From: MVRV01 sp964469905
GTDB lineage: Bacteria > Desulfobacterota > Syntrophia > Syntrophales > Smithellaceae
Assembly (NCBI GenBank): GCA_964469905.1
Contig: CAYXZW010000003.1
Coordinates: 62,001-126,000 of the forward strand
Length of the DNA: 64,000 nt
Reading direction: 5' to 3'
Positions 53,532 through 61,311 of the stretch are shown here, in pieces (positions within the stretch are counted from its first letter, which is position 1; every line of letters begins with the position of its first letter). The notes under the pieces are model-generated. The model saw nothing but the letters and a program-made list of their open reading frames with translations, was not told the origin of the DNA and made no database searches. The position numbers and the translations under genes are program-made.

Positions 53532-53732
53532 ATGACAGCAACAGCAAAGAAAGTCGTGAAGAAGGCTGCAAAACCGGCAGCGAAGAAAGCAGTAGCCAAG
53601 AAAGTAGCAAAGAAGGCCCCGGCGAAGAAAGCAGTAGCAAAGAAAGTAGTAAAGAAGGCCCCGGCTAAAAAAGCAGTAGCAAAGAAAGTAGTAAAGAAGG
53701 CCCCGGCCAAAAAGGTAGCAACTAAAAAATAA
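53532..53732 (+). CDS. Lys/Ala-rich histone H1-like protein
   Basis: The 66-residue protein consists almost only of Ala, Lys, Val and Pro. After 'MTATAKKVVKKAAKPA' come three copies of a 14-residue unit of pattern AKKAVAKKVxKKAP, then 'AKKVATKK'. Such strongly basic repeats resemble the C-terminal domain of eukaryotic histone H1 and bacterial relatives such as AlgP and Hc1, and should bind DNA nonspecifically. ATG 53532 has AGGAGG about 10 bp upstream; an upstream in-frame ATG at 53478 would add an unrelated leader. A nucleoid or RNA role is inferred from composition only. Confidence 0.8.
   Translation: MTATAKKVVKKAAKPAAKKAVAKKVAKKAPAKKAVAKKVVKKAPAKKAVAKKVVKKAPAKKVATKK
53580..53705 (+). repeat. 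Three 42-bp tandem repeats within the H1-like gene
   Basis: Units at 53580-53621, 53622-53663 and 53664-53705 each begin with a GCN-AAR-AAA-GCA-GTA codon run and end AAG-AAG-GCC-CCG. Units 2 and 3 are nearly identical at the DNA level, including silent sites, and unit 1 differs by a few bases, pointing to recent duplication. Confidence 0.9.
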
Positions 53733-54276
53733 GCAAAGAGTTGAAGCTTTTTGCTGTTATCACTTTTGAGCGATTAAGTTCGCCGAGTGATTGGTTGTAC
53801 CTTTTAGTAATTTACTTCCCGCAGGATGTGGGTAAGTATTTCCTTCGCAAAGCTGTACATTAGGATATTGGGCCGGACGTGAAGGAATAACAATAAAAGA
53901 TCAAATATGCCTGAAAATGCTGGAAGCATTAGAGGGCATTATTTTCTCAAAATCGGGCTGCCAACAAATGAGGTATATAGCAGCTGGCTTGCCCGGATTA
54001 TATGTTATCCGTCAGGCACAATAGAGGCTGTGGATTCTGCTAAAAGCATATGCTTATCGGTACCAACAAATGCAGTCTAATAACTGCTGCCAAGTATTCA
54101 ATAACATCCTGGTGTCTGCCGGTGCCTTTCCATCTGATATGCGGTAATCGTATTGATAATTTTTCACCTGAATTAAGACAGGAAAGAAAAACTTCCATAA
54201 CTTTTAAGATTGAACGATTTACCATTGATCAGATTGAAATTGAAAATTAATAGTAAAAGGATGATTAACCAGAAAA
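53733..54276. other. 544-bp region of uncertain content
   Basis: Two short plus-strand frames are present: 53907-54080 (57 codons from ATG, 'MPENAGSIRGHYFLKIGL...') and 54050-54250 (66 codons, ending 'FKIERFTIDQIEIEN'). They overlap in different frames and have no convincing Shine-Dalgarno, so they may be a decayed gene or chance. The region should also hold a promoter for the FGGY kinase, with no clear boxes seen. Confidence 0.35.
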
Positions 54277-55839
54277 ATGTCTGAAGATTATATCCTGTCT
54301 ATTGATAACGGAACGCAATCAGTGCGGGCCTTAATTTTCGATTTGCGCGGTAATCTCGTTTATAAAATACAAATCCCCCTGGAACCTTATTATTCACATG
54401 AGCCGGGCTGGGCAGAGCAGGATGCCGCTTATTACTGGCAGTCATTATGCCGGGCCTGCCAGATGCTCTGGCAGGAATCACCTGTGCCTAAAGAGGCTAT
54501 CGCCGGAGTAACAATTACCACTCAACGTGCCACAATGATCAATGTAGATAAAAACGGCAAACCGCTGCGGCCGGCTATCGTCTGGTTGGATCAAAGGCGC
54601 ACCAGTGGTTTAAAACCAATTGGCGGACTATGGGGGCTGGCCTTTAAAGCATCCGGTATGCGCGAGACTGTGGCTTACCTGCAGTCCGAGGCGGAGTCTA
54701 ATTGGATCAAGCAGCATCAACCCGAAATCTGGAGCAGAACGTATAAGTATCTTTTCCTTTCCGGCTATTTAACTTATTGTCTGACCGGCAGGTTTGTCGA
54801 TTCCGTCGGTTGTCAGGTCGGATATGTGCCGTTTGATTATAAAAAGAAGCGCTGGGAGGCTTCCTGGAACTGGAAATGGGATATGACACAGATTGAACCG
54901 GAAATGCTGCCAGAATTAATTGAACCTGCAGCAATCATGGGGCAGATTACCCGCCAGGCTGCGGAAGAAACAGGAATACCGGAAGGTCTGCCGGTAATTG
55001 CCGCGGCAGCTGATAAAGCCTGTGAAGTTCTCGGTGCAGGTTGCCTGCAGCCGCATATCGGTTGCTTGAGCTATGGTACCACGGCGACAATCAACACAAC
55101 TCATTATAAGTATATAGAAGCTATTCCGCTGATACCGCCTTATCCTTCGGCAATACCCAATGCTTATTCCCTGGAAATTCAGATTTACCGGGGGTACTGG
55201 ATGGTGAGCTGGTTTAAGGATCAGTTTGCCCCTTTTGAGAAACAACAGGCAGCGGAGTATGGTGTAGAGGCGGAAACAATCATTGAAGAACTGCTGCATA
55301 AGGTTCCGCCGGGATCTATGGGGCTTATCCTGCAACCTTACTGGTCTCCGGGAATAAAAGTGCCGGGGCCGGAAGCAAAGGGCGCAATCATCGGCTTCGG
55401 AGATGTGCATAGTCGGGCGCATCTTTACCGGGCGATACTGGAAGGTTTGGCTTATGCTTTGCGAGAAGGTAAAGAGCGCGAAGAAAAGCGCAGCGGGGTA
55501 AAAATAACCGAGCTGCGCGTTTCCGGCGGCGGTTCCCAAAGCGATACGGCAATGCAAATTACAGCCGACATTTTTGGTTTACCCACAGCCCGGCCGCATA
55601 TATATGAAACATCGGGTTTAGGAGCAGCCATTGATGCAGCTGTGGGATTAAAACTGCATCCCGATTTCAAAACGGCAGTAGCAGAGATGACTCGCATTGG
55701 CAGGCTCTTCGAACCTGACTTTAATACCCATCAAGTATACGATCAGCTTTATAAGCGAGTATACAAACAAATGTATGATCGCTTACAACCTCTCTACGAA
55801 GAAATTCGTTCTATTACCGGTTATCCGAGCAAGATATGA
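54277..55839 (+). CDS. FGGY-family carbohydrate kinase
   Basis: This 520-residue sugar kinase has the N-terminal phosphate loop 'SIDNGTQSVRALIFDLRG' and FGGY ATP-domain motifs 'VIAAAADKACEVLGAG' and 'ELRVSGGGSQSDTAMQITAD'. 'PIVWLDQRR' is the substrate-side signature shared by glycerol, xylulose and related kinases. The sequence is divergent from GlpK and XylB, so the sugar or polyol cannot be assigned. No transporter or sugar dehydrogenase gene is adjacent. Its stop lies only 14 bp from the convergent CBS protein gene. Confidence 0.9.
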   Translation: MSEDYILSIDNGTQSVRALIFDLRGNLVYKIQIPLEPYYSHEPGWAEQDAAYYWQSLCRACQMLWQESPVPKEAIAGVTITTQRATMINVDKNGKPLRPAIVWLDQRRTSGLKPIGGLWGLAFKASGMRETVAYLQSEAESNWIKQHQPEIWSRTYKYLFLSGYLTYCLTGRFVDSVGCQVGYVPFDYKKKRWEASWNWKWDMTQIEPEMLPELIEPAAIMGQITRQAAEETGIPEGLPVIAAAADKACEVLGAGCLQPHIGCLSYGTTATINTTHYKYIEAIPLIPPYPSAIPNAYSLEIQIYRGYWMVSWFKDQFAPFEKQQAAEYGVEAETIIEELLHKVPPGSMGLILQPYWSPGIKVPGPEAKGAIIGFGDVHSRAHLYRAILEGLAYALREGKEREEKRSGVKITELRVSGGGSQSDTAMQITADIFGLPTARPHIYETSGLGAAIDAAVGLKLHPDFKTAVAEMTRIGRLFEPDFNTHQVYDQLYKRVYKQMYDRLQPLYEEIRSITGYPSKI

Positions 55840-55853
55840 TTGAAAAGAGATAA

Positions 55854-56507
55854 TCAGGGAAAGCGCAGCACGTTGAGAACAAAGTGCCCTGAATTCCAGA
55901 GTTCTTCGAGCATTGCTTCCGCTGCCGTGCCGGCGATCCTGACCACGCACATTTTACGGCCGTCCTTTTCTACCGAAATAAGGCTGACAACATGCACGCC
56001 CCACCGGAGGGCGATCGGAGCGATGAACCCGAATATGTCTTCTCCCTCCTTTGTCATTTCAAAGGTAATCTGCATACCACCCTGCCTGGAATCGAGGATG
56101 CTGACAAACGCCCGGAATATATCCGATTCGGTAAGCAGCCCGACAAGCTTCGTTTTTTGAACCACCAGTAATGTGCTAATCTTCATGTTCCGCATGATTC
56201 TGGCAGCTTCGTATATTGGTGTTTCGGGAGTAACAGTTTGCAGGGCACGGCTCATAATATCCGCAGCCGTGGTATGAGTCGGCGAAGTGTCGGAAACAAT
56301 AATAGCAAATGGATTAACATGGGGAGGATAGGCATGAAGAATATCGGTGGCAGTGATTATACCAACCGGATGATGACCGTTGTCGTGCTTTTCGATCACC
56401 GGTAGACGGCGGATATGTTTTTGAGCCATAATGGCCGCTGCCTGGGTAATCGGTGTTGCAGTCTCAATTGTTATCAAGTCCCGAATCATCCACATGCTTA
56501 CGATCAT
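55854..56507 (-). CDS. Tandem CBS-domain protein with ACT-like C-terminus
   Basis: The protein of about 217 residues has two CBS motifs ('ITQAAAIMAQKHIRRLPVIE' and 'IYEAARIMRNMKISTLLVVQ'), which usually bind adenine nucleotides and sense energy state, followed by about 75 residues resembling an ACT-type regulatory domain ('FVSILDSRQGGMQITFEM'). This AcuB-like architecture is found in acetoin utilisation and in stand-alone regulators. The start at 56507 has GGGAGG upstream and is preferred over ATG 56564. It is divergent from the sms genes, sharing their promoter region. Confidence 0.85.
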   Translation of the reverse strand: MIVSMWMIRDLITIETATPITQAAAIMAQKHIRRLPVIEKHDNGHHPVGIITATDILHAYPPHVNPFAIIVSDTSPTHTTAADIMSRALQTVTPETPIYEAARIMRNMKISTLLVVQKTKLVGLLTESDIFRAFVSILDSRQGGMQITFEMTKEGEDIFGFIAPIALRWGVHVVSLISVEKDGRKMCVVRIAGTAAEAMLEELWNSGHFVLNVLRFP

Positions 56508-56656
56508 TTTCTTATTGCCTCCCGGTCGCGAAACATCTTCTTTCTCATGAGAATCTTTTAGCATTACGAAATTAATAAATAAAGGGAGAAAAATAAGGTT
56601 AGTATAATATATGATGATAGCGGAGAAATCATTTTCAATTTAAAATACGCAGCAAC

Positions 56657-56709
56657 TGATGGATTTATTCGGGTATAATATCTGTATTGACATACCGCTA
56701 AATCCATCA
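56657..56709. repeat. Long inverted repeat overlapping the sms promoter
   Basis: TGATGGATTTA (56657-56667) and its exact complement TAAATCCATCA (56699-56709) flank 31 bp; inside, GGTAT (56672-56676) pairs with ATACC (56692-56696), plus C70/G97, extending the stem to about 17 bp. The right arm fills the spacer between the -35 and -10 boxes. It could be an operator or an RNA hairpin in a longer leader. Confidence 0.8.
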
Positions 56710-56715
56710 TAGATA
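56687..56715 (+). promoter_or_regulatory. Promoter of smsC-smsB
   Basis: TTGACA (56687-56692) and TAGATA (56710-56715) with a 17-bp spacer lie about 90 bp before the smsC ATG. The spacer is the right arm of the inverted repeat at 56657-56709, so regulation at this site is likely. Confidence 0.65.
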
Positions 56716-56805
56716 AACAACCATTCCGATTTCATGGAAGTTGCCGCCTGAATGGCGACTTGGTAGCAATATCTAAAAATTATAAGTTAAAGGCAGGTCA
56801 AATTC

Positions 56806-57564
56806 ATGCTGGAATTAAAAAATTTATATTTTACTGTGCCGGAAAGCAACAATGGCAGTACAGGTTTGCGAAACATTATCGATGGCATTAATTTCAAATT
56901 TGAAAAAGGTAAATTTTATGCCATTACCGGCCCCAACGGCAGTGGGAAAACAACTCTGGCCAAGCTGATTATGGGGATTAACACGGTATCTCAGGGGAGT
57001 ATTGTTTTTGAAGGCAAGGATATCTCCGATCTTCCTGTCCATGAGCGCGCTCGGGCAGGCATTGCCTATAGTTTTCAGCAACCGGCGCGATTTAAGGGAA
57101 TCACGTTTCGCGACCTGCTTTCCATTGCCACGGGAGTTGATGATGAGAAAAAGCTTCTGGAGATAATCTCGCGGGTCGGCATTTGCCCCCTGTCTTTTCT
57201 GGATAAAGAAGTCGATGCCAAACTTTCCGGTGGTGAAATTAAGAAAATAGAATTGGCTACAACGATAGCTTCCAGTCCTAAGCTGGCAATTTACGATGAA
57301 CCGGATACCGGTATTGATTTATGGACTATTGGTCCGATGGTGGACTTATTGAAAAAAGAACTGGCCTGCCACGAAACGACAACAATTGTTGTCAGTCATA
57401 ATCGAGTCTTTCTGGAAGCTGCCGATGTTATTATAATTATCGATAAAGGACGCTTTGTTTACACCGGCAATTTAGAAAATTCGCTGCCGCTATTAGCCGA
57501 TCTGAGCGTGTGCACATATCACGATTGCTGTGAAGGAGAAGATAATGCTGGATGTCTTAGATAA
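56806..57564 (+). CDS. smsC: Fe-S cluster assembly ATPase, SufC-like (SMS system)
   Basis: A 252-residue ABC-type ATPase of the SufC family with Walker A 'GPNGSGKTTLAK', Q-loop 'YSFQQPARFKGITF', signature 'AKLSGGEIKKIELA', Walker B 'LAIYDEPDTGID' and switch His in 'TIVVSHNRVF'. SufC-like ATPases power cluster building on a SufB/SufD scaffold. Directly downstream is one short SufB/D-like gene instead of separate sufB and sufD, matching the minimal two-gene SMS (SufCB-like) system described in archaea and anaerobic bacteria. A Cys-rich C-terminal end ('CTYHDCCEGEDNAGC') is noteworthy and could bind metal. It overlaps the smsB start. Confidence 0.9.
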   Translation: MLELKNLYFTVPESNNGSTGLRNIIDGINFKFEKGKFYAITGPNGSGKTTLAKLIMGINTVSQGSIVFEGKDISDLPVHERARAGIAYSFQQPARFKGITFRDLLSIATGVDDEKKLLEIISRVGICPLSFLDKEVDAKLSGGEIKKIELATTIASSPKLAIYDEPDTGIDLWTIGPMVDLLKKELACHETTTIVVSHNRVFLEAADVIIIIDKGRFVYTGNLENSLPLLADLSVCTYHDCCEGEDNAGCLR

Positions 57565-58465
57565 AAAATTATTGAAAACAGTTGCCGATCTGGAAGAACT
57601 GCCCAAGGGTGCTTACAATATTCGAAAAAACGGTAAACTTCTGCACCGTCAGCAGTCGGCGAATATCAATATAGAAACGAATGCGGAAGGCACAGGGATT
57701 ATTGTCACCATTGAGCCGGGAACAAAGAACGAATCTGTACATATTCCGGTTATTTTAAATCAGGCCGGGCTTTTTGATGTTGTTTACAATTCATTTATTA
57801 TCGGGGAAGGTGCGGAAGTTACGATAATTGCCGGTTGCGGCATCCATTGTGGTACCGCCGATCCCGAAGGCCATGCCGGCATCCACGATTTTCACGTCGG
57901 CAAAAAAGCACGGGTTACTTATGTGGAAAAGCATTTTGCGACGGGCGAGGGAAAGGGAAGGCGGACTCTCAATCCAACAACAAAAATATTTCTGGCCGAA
58001 GGCGCCGCAGCAGAAATGGAACTTACCCAGATTGGCGGTGTCGATGAAGCCAATAGACTCAATGAAGCGACGCTTGGATCGGATAGCCTTTTATTAATAA
58101 CCGAAAGAGTTTTAACTGACGGTGAACAAACGGCGGTATCTACCAATAATATTGTTTTACAAGGTGCCAATAGTCGCGCGAACATGATTTCCCGGTCAGT
58201 TATGAAAGGAAATTCCAAACAAACATTTTATGCCACGCTGGAAGCGCTCAATAAATGCTTCGGCCATATCGAATGCGATGCTATTATCATGGATAACGGT
58301 ACCAACGAGACTATGCCGTCACTTAAGGCCAAACATCCCGATGCCGAACTGACCCATGAAGCGTCCATCGGCAAAATCGCTAATGATCAGTTGACAAAGC
58401 TGATGAGTCTCGGCCTGACGTATGATCAGTCTGTTAATAGAATAATTCAGGGCTTCTTAAAATAG
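57545..58465 (+). CDS. smsB: Fe-S cluster assembly scaffold, short SufB/SufD-like (SMS system)
   Basis: This 306-residue protein is much shorter than SufB (~480) and matches the SmsB class: the N-terminal SufB extension is missing and the core beta-helix ('RSVMKGNSKQTFYATLE', 'FGHIECDAIIMDNGTNETM') and C-terminal helices ('LTHEASIGKIANDQLTKLM') are present. With SmsC it should form a complete minimal scaffold complex. ATG 57545, behind GAAGGAG, lies inside the end of smsC, so the two are translated together. No cysteine desulfurase or NifU-like gene is nearby, consistent with sulfide-using systems of strict anaerobes. Confidence 0.88.
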   Translation: MLDVLDKKLLKTVADLEELPKGAYNIRKNGKLLHRQQSANINIETNAEGTGIIVTIEPGTKNESVHIPVILNQAGLFDVVYNSFIIGEGAEVTIIAGCGIHCGTADPEGHAGIHDFHVGKKARVTYVEKHFATGEGKGRRTLNPTTKIFLAEGAAAEMELTQIGGVDEANRLNEATLGSDSLLLITERVLTDGEQTAVSTNNIVLQGANSRANMISRSVMKGNSKQTFYATLEALNKCFGHIECDAIIMDNGTNETMPSLKAKHPDAELTHEASIGKIANDQLTKLMSLGLTYDQSVNRIIQGFLK

Positions 58466-58580
58466 ATATATCCCTAGAAATTACTGACGTTTTTCGGTCA
58501 ATCGAAAGTGAAAAGTGCTTGCATGTCAATAAGTAAAAATATTAGAACAACATATATTATTAATAGATGGAGTTGTTTTT

Positions 58581-61124
58581 ATGTATCGCATTTTTTTGCC
58601 TAGATTCTTTTTAATCCTGACCATTCTTTTTCTCAGTGGAATATGGGGCTGTGGCGGGATGATGGAAAATGTAGTCGCGCCGCCTGATTTCATGGTTAAA
58701 ATTGAGCTGAAAGGCCCCTATGATCAGGAAATACCGGAGAACTTCGTCAAACAGCTTAAAGGAGCCAGTCTGGCGTCCGATTGGGCCATCCCTTTTATTT
58801 TTATGAATATTGGAATGCACTTTGAATCATTAGGTGATGAAGTCCGCGCCATTCACTTTTTTGACCGGGCAATATCGGAATTCCGCCTGCGGAAAAACGC
58901 CGCCGGTGAAGGTACTGCCCTGAACCGCAAAATATTTGTTCTATATGAGTTTGGTAAAATGCAGGATGCCTATAATACAATTAAAGAAGCGGAAAAAGCC
59001 TGGCCTGCCGCACCGCTCAATGCTTTTGTTTATCATAATTATGGTCATTATTATCTGATGAATGGAGATTATCAGAAGGCTTTGGATTATTTTCGCAAAT
59101 CATTTCAATCCAATGAAAATTTCCGAAGTGATTTTAATTTATTAATGTTGCGGCGGGATTCGGAGCTAGAATATGGTATTGCGGTAATTTTAGCTGATTA
59201 CTTCCCCGCCATGTCCAAAAAATTCAGTTTGCTGGATTTTGACGAAGCTCTCTACAAAGCCATCCGTAAAAATGTTGATGAAGGTATTTCTCATTTGCAG
59301 CAGGTTATTATTCTCAATAAGGAGATTAGGAAAACCAGGATCGGCAAGTATACTCCGGCAAATGTTTTTCAGATAATGGAAGCCAATGTGTACAATTTTC
59401 TGGGATTGTCTTACGGGATAAAAGGTCAACTTCCCCAGGCATTAAAACATCTGGAAACTTCCGTGCAACTGGCTCGGACAGCGAATTTTCGTATCGGCGA
59501 AGTGGACAGCATTTTCTTTTATAATCAGATATTCTTGTTGGAGAAGAACATTACCGAGGGACAAAAAGCAGCCCTTAAATTAAATGAAATTGCGGATAAA
59601 TATAATCTGCCTTTTTACCAGATTTGGGCGAAGTTTATCCTTTCTCGTTACTATCTGGGGTTTGGTGATGCTCCTCAAGCAATCAGTCTGCTCAAAGATG
59701 CCTTAAGCATAATGGAAAAGCAGCGCTCTGAGCTGGTCATTGATACGCTTAAAGAAACTTATATGTTTCACCGGCAAGGGCTCTATGAAGCGTTGATTGA
59801 ACTTTTAGCTAAAGAAGGGGACTACAAGGGCGCTTTTGAAATTGCCGAAAGAGCCAAAGCCAGAGTATTGGTTGATCTTCTGGCGGGGAAAGATATCGGT
59901 AAAACCGAGGCGGAAAGTGCATTGATCAAACAGGATAAAAATTATATCAATGAAATGGCCGATGGCTATAGAAAACTGCTGTCGGCAGCCGGCGGCGATC
60001 CGGCCTTTAAAAATGCGCAAGACAAAATTGAAAAGGCCCAAACCGGACACCGTGACGTAATTATTAAAATTAAGGAACAAAACGAAGAACTTTATTCATT
60101 AGTTTCTGTTGTAACACCCGATACGGGAGATATTCGCCAATTACTCGACACAAATACAACTCTCTTTAGTTATTACGTGGCTGAAAAGGTCCTTTACATT
60201 TGGGTTGTCAATAAAGATCGAGTTCATTTAGAAAGAATAAAAATTAATAAAGAGGAGGTCTCCTCACTGGTATCTTCATTCAATAAGGCAATAACCGCCA
60301 AAGATAAAAAACAGACGGCGTTATTGTCCGAAAAAATATACGATACCTTTCTCAAGCCGGTGATTCCTTTTGTCAAGGGAGACAGGATCGGTTTCATTCC
60401 GCATGGGGTGCTCTACTATTTGCCTTTTGCTGCGATGAGCTATAAAGGACAGTATCTCATTGACGGTTTTTCTATCTTTTATCTACCGGGAGCAGGTGTT
60501 TGGAAATATGTTATGAAGAAAGAGCCTTCCCTTGGTCTGAATGTTCTGGCTTTCGGCAATCCGGATTTAGGCGACAGACAATTCGATTTGCCGTATGCCG
60601 AATCAGAAGTCGAAAACATAAAGAAGATTATCTCCGGTACAACAATATATTTAAAAAGCGAGGCAACGAAGAATAAAGTCAGGGAAATGTTGGGTAATTA
60701 TGATATCGTGCATTTTGCTACACATGGACTTTTTGTCGAAGATGCGCCCATGTATTCGGGATTACTCCTGGCGGCGGGCAAGGAAGGCAGCGGCAGGCTT
60801 ACTGCATCTGAGATATTTAAACTCCAGTTTAAAGGAAGGGCAATTATCATGAGTGCCTGCAAAACGGCACTGGGGCTTTCCTCTACCGGTACGGAAATAG
60901 TGGGCCTCAACCGGGCGTTTCTCTATGCCGGTAGTCCTTCCGTGGTGGCAACTCTCTGGAATATAGATGATAAATCGACGGCAGTCTTTATGGAGAATTT
61001 TTATAAAAATCTGAAGAAAAATGAAGATATCGCCGATTCCCTGAGAAATACACAGATGGAAATGATCCGCCGCGGTTATGAACCTTATGATTGGGCGGCA
61101 TTCACTTTAACCGGCAAATACTGA
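58581..61124 (+). CDS. TPR-CHAT lipoprotein (caspase-like peptidase)
   Basis: The 847-residue protein has a lipobox-like 'SGIWGC' with Cys24, a long helical TPR region (about 70-450, e.g. 'MNGDYQKALDYFRKSFQ' and 'AFEIAERAKARVLVDLL'), a coiled-coil linker ('IIKIKEQNEELYSLVSV') and a C-terminal CHAT domain. The catalytic dyad is His715 in 'HFATHGLF' and Cys760 in 'IIMSACKTALG'. CHAT proteases of this kind occur with CRISPR effectors and in gasdermin defence, but this one is predicted to be membrane-anchored outside the cytoplasm and no such partner is adjacent. Substrate unknown; TPRs may recruit it. Confidence 0.9.
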   Translation: MYRIFLPRFFLILTILFLSGIWGCGGMMENVVAPPDFMVKIELKGPYDQEIPENFVKQLKGASLASDWAIPFIFMNIGMHFESLGDEVRAIHFFDRAISEFRLRKNAAGEGTALNRKIFVLYEFGKMQDAYNTIKEAEKAWPAAPLNAFVYHNYGHYYLMNGDYQKALDYFRKSFQSNENFRSDFNLLMLRRDSELEYGIAVILADYFPAMSKKFSLLDFDEALYKAIRKNVDEGISHLQQVIILNKEIRKTRIGKYTPANVFQIMEANVYNFLGLSYGIKGQLPQALKHLETSVQLARTANFRIGEVDSIFFYNQIFLLEKNITEGQKAALKLNEIADKYNLPFYQIWAKFILSRYYLGFGDAPQAISLLKDALSIMEKQRSELVIDTLKETYMFHRQGLYEALIELLAKEGDYKGAFEIAERAKARVLVDLLAGKDIGKTEAESALIKQDKNYINEMADGYRKLLSAAGGDPAFKNAQDKIEKAQTGHRDVIIKIKEQNEELYSLVSVVTPDTGDIRQLLDTNTTLFSYYVAEKVLYIWVVNKDRVHLERIKINKEEVSSLVSSFNKAITAKDKKQTALLSEKIYDTFLKPVIPFVKGDRIGFIPHGVLYYLPFAAMSYKGQYLIDGFSIFYLPGAGVWKYVMKKEPSLGLNVLAFGNPDLGDRQFDLPYAESEVENIKKIISGTTIYLKSEATKNKVREMLGNYDIVHFATHGLFVEDAPMYSGLLLAAGKEGSGRLTASEIFKLQFKGRAIIMSACKTALGLSSTGTEIVGLNRAFLYAGSPSVVATLWNIDDKSTAVFMENFYKNLKKNEDIADSLRNTQMEMIRRGYEPYDWAAFTLTGKY

Positions 61125-61311
61125 AAATGTAAAATCCCTGTTAGATGAAAAAGGAAATGAGAGAGCTTGTCTGGATAAAGATGAAGGATCAGGTCTGCTT
61201 GATTACATTGATGAGAAGCACAATTTAATGCTGTGCATTAATTACTACCTGCGAGTTATAAAGAAGAGAGAAAGGCTATTACCTGAATATGAAAACAAAA
61301 ATCAAAATTAG
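61123..61311 (+). other. Stop-free frame between the CHAT gene and rfbB (possible gene remnant)
   Basis: A frame of 62 codons is open from 61123 to the TAG at 61309 and reads as plausible protein ('ERACLDKDEGSGLLDYIDEK', then 'LCINYYLRVIKKRERLLPEY'). It has no ATG before residue 34, only CTG/GTA-like codons, and its end overlaps the rfbB start. It may be the remnant of a small gene or chance; I do not call a CDS. Confidence 0.3.

Noticed and set aside
53580..53705. CRISPR array
   Set aside because: The repeats are directly adjacent 42-bp units without spacers and encode a protein in frame.
58581..61124. CRISPR-associated (Craspase) TPR-CHAT component
   Set aside because: No CRISPR repeats or cas-like genes are visible in the window, and the protein carries a lipoprotein signal.
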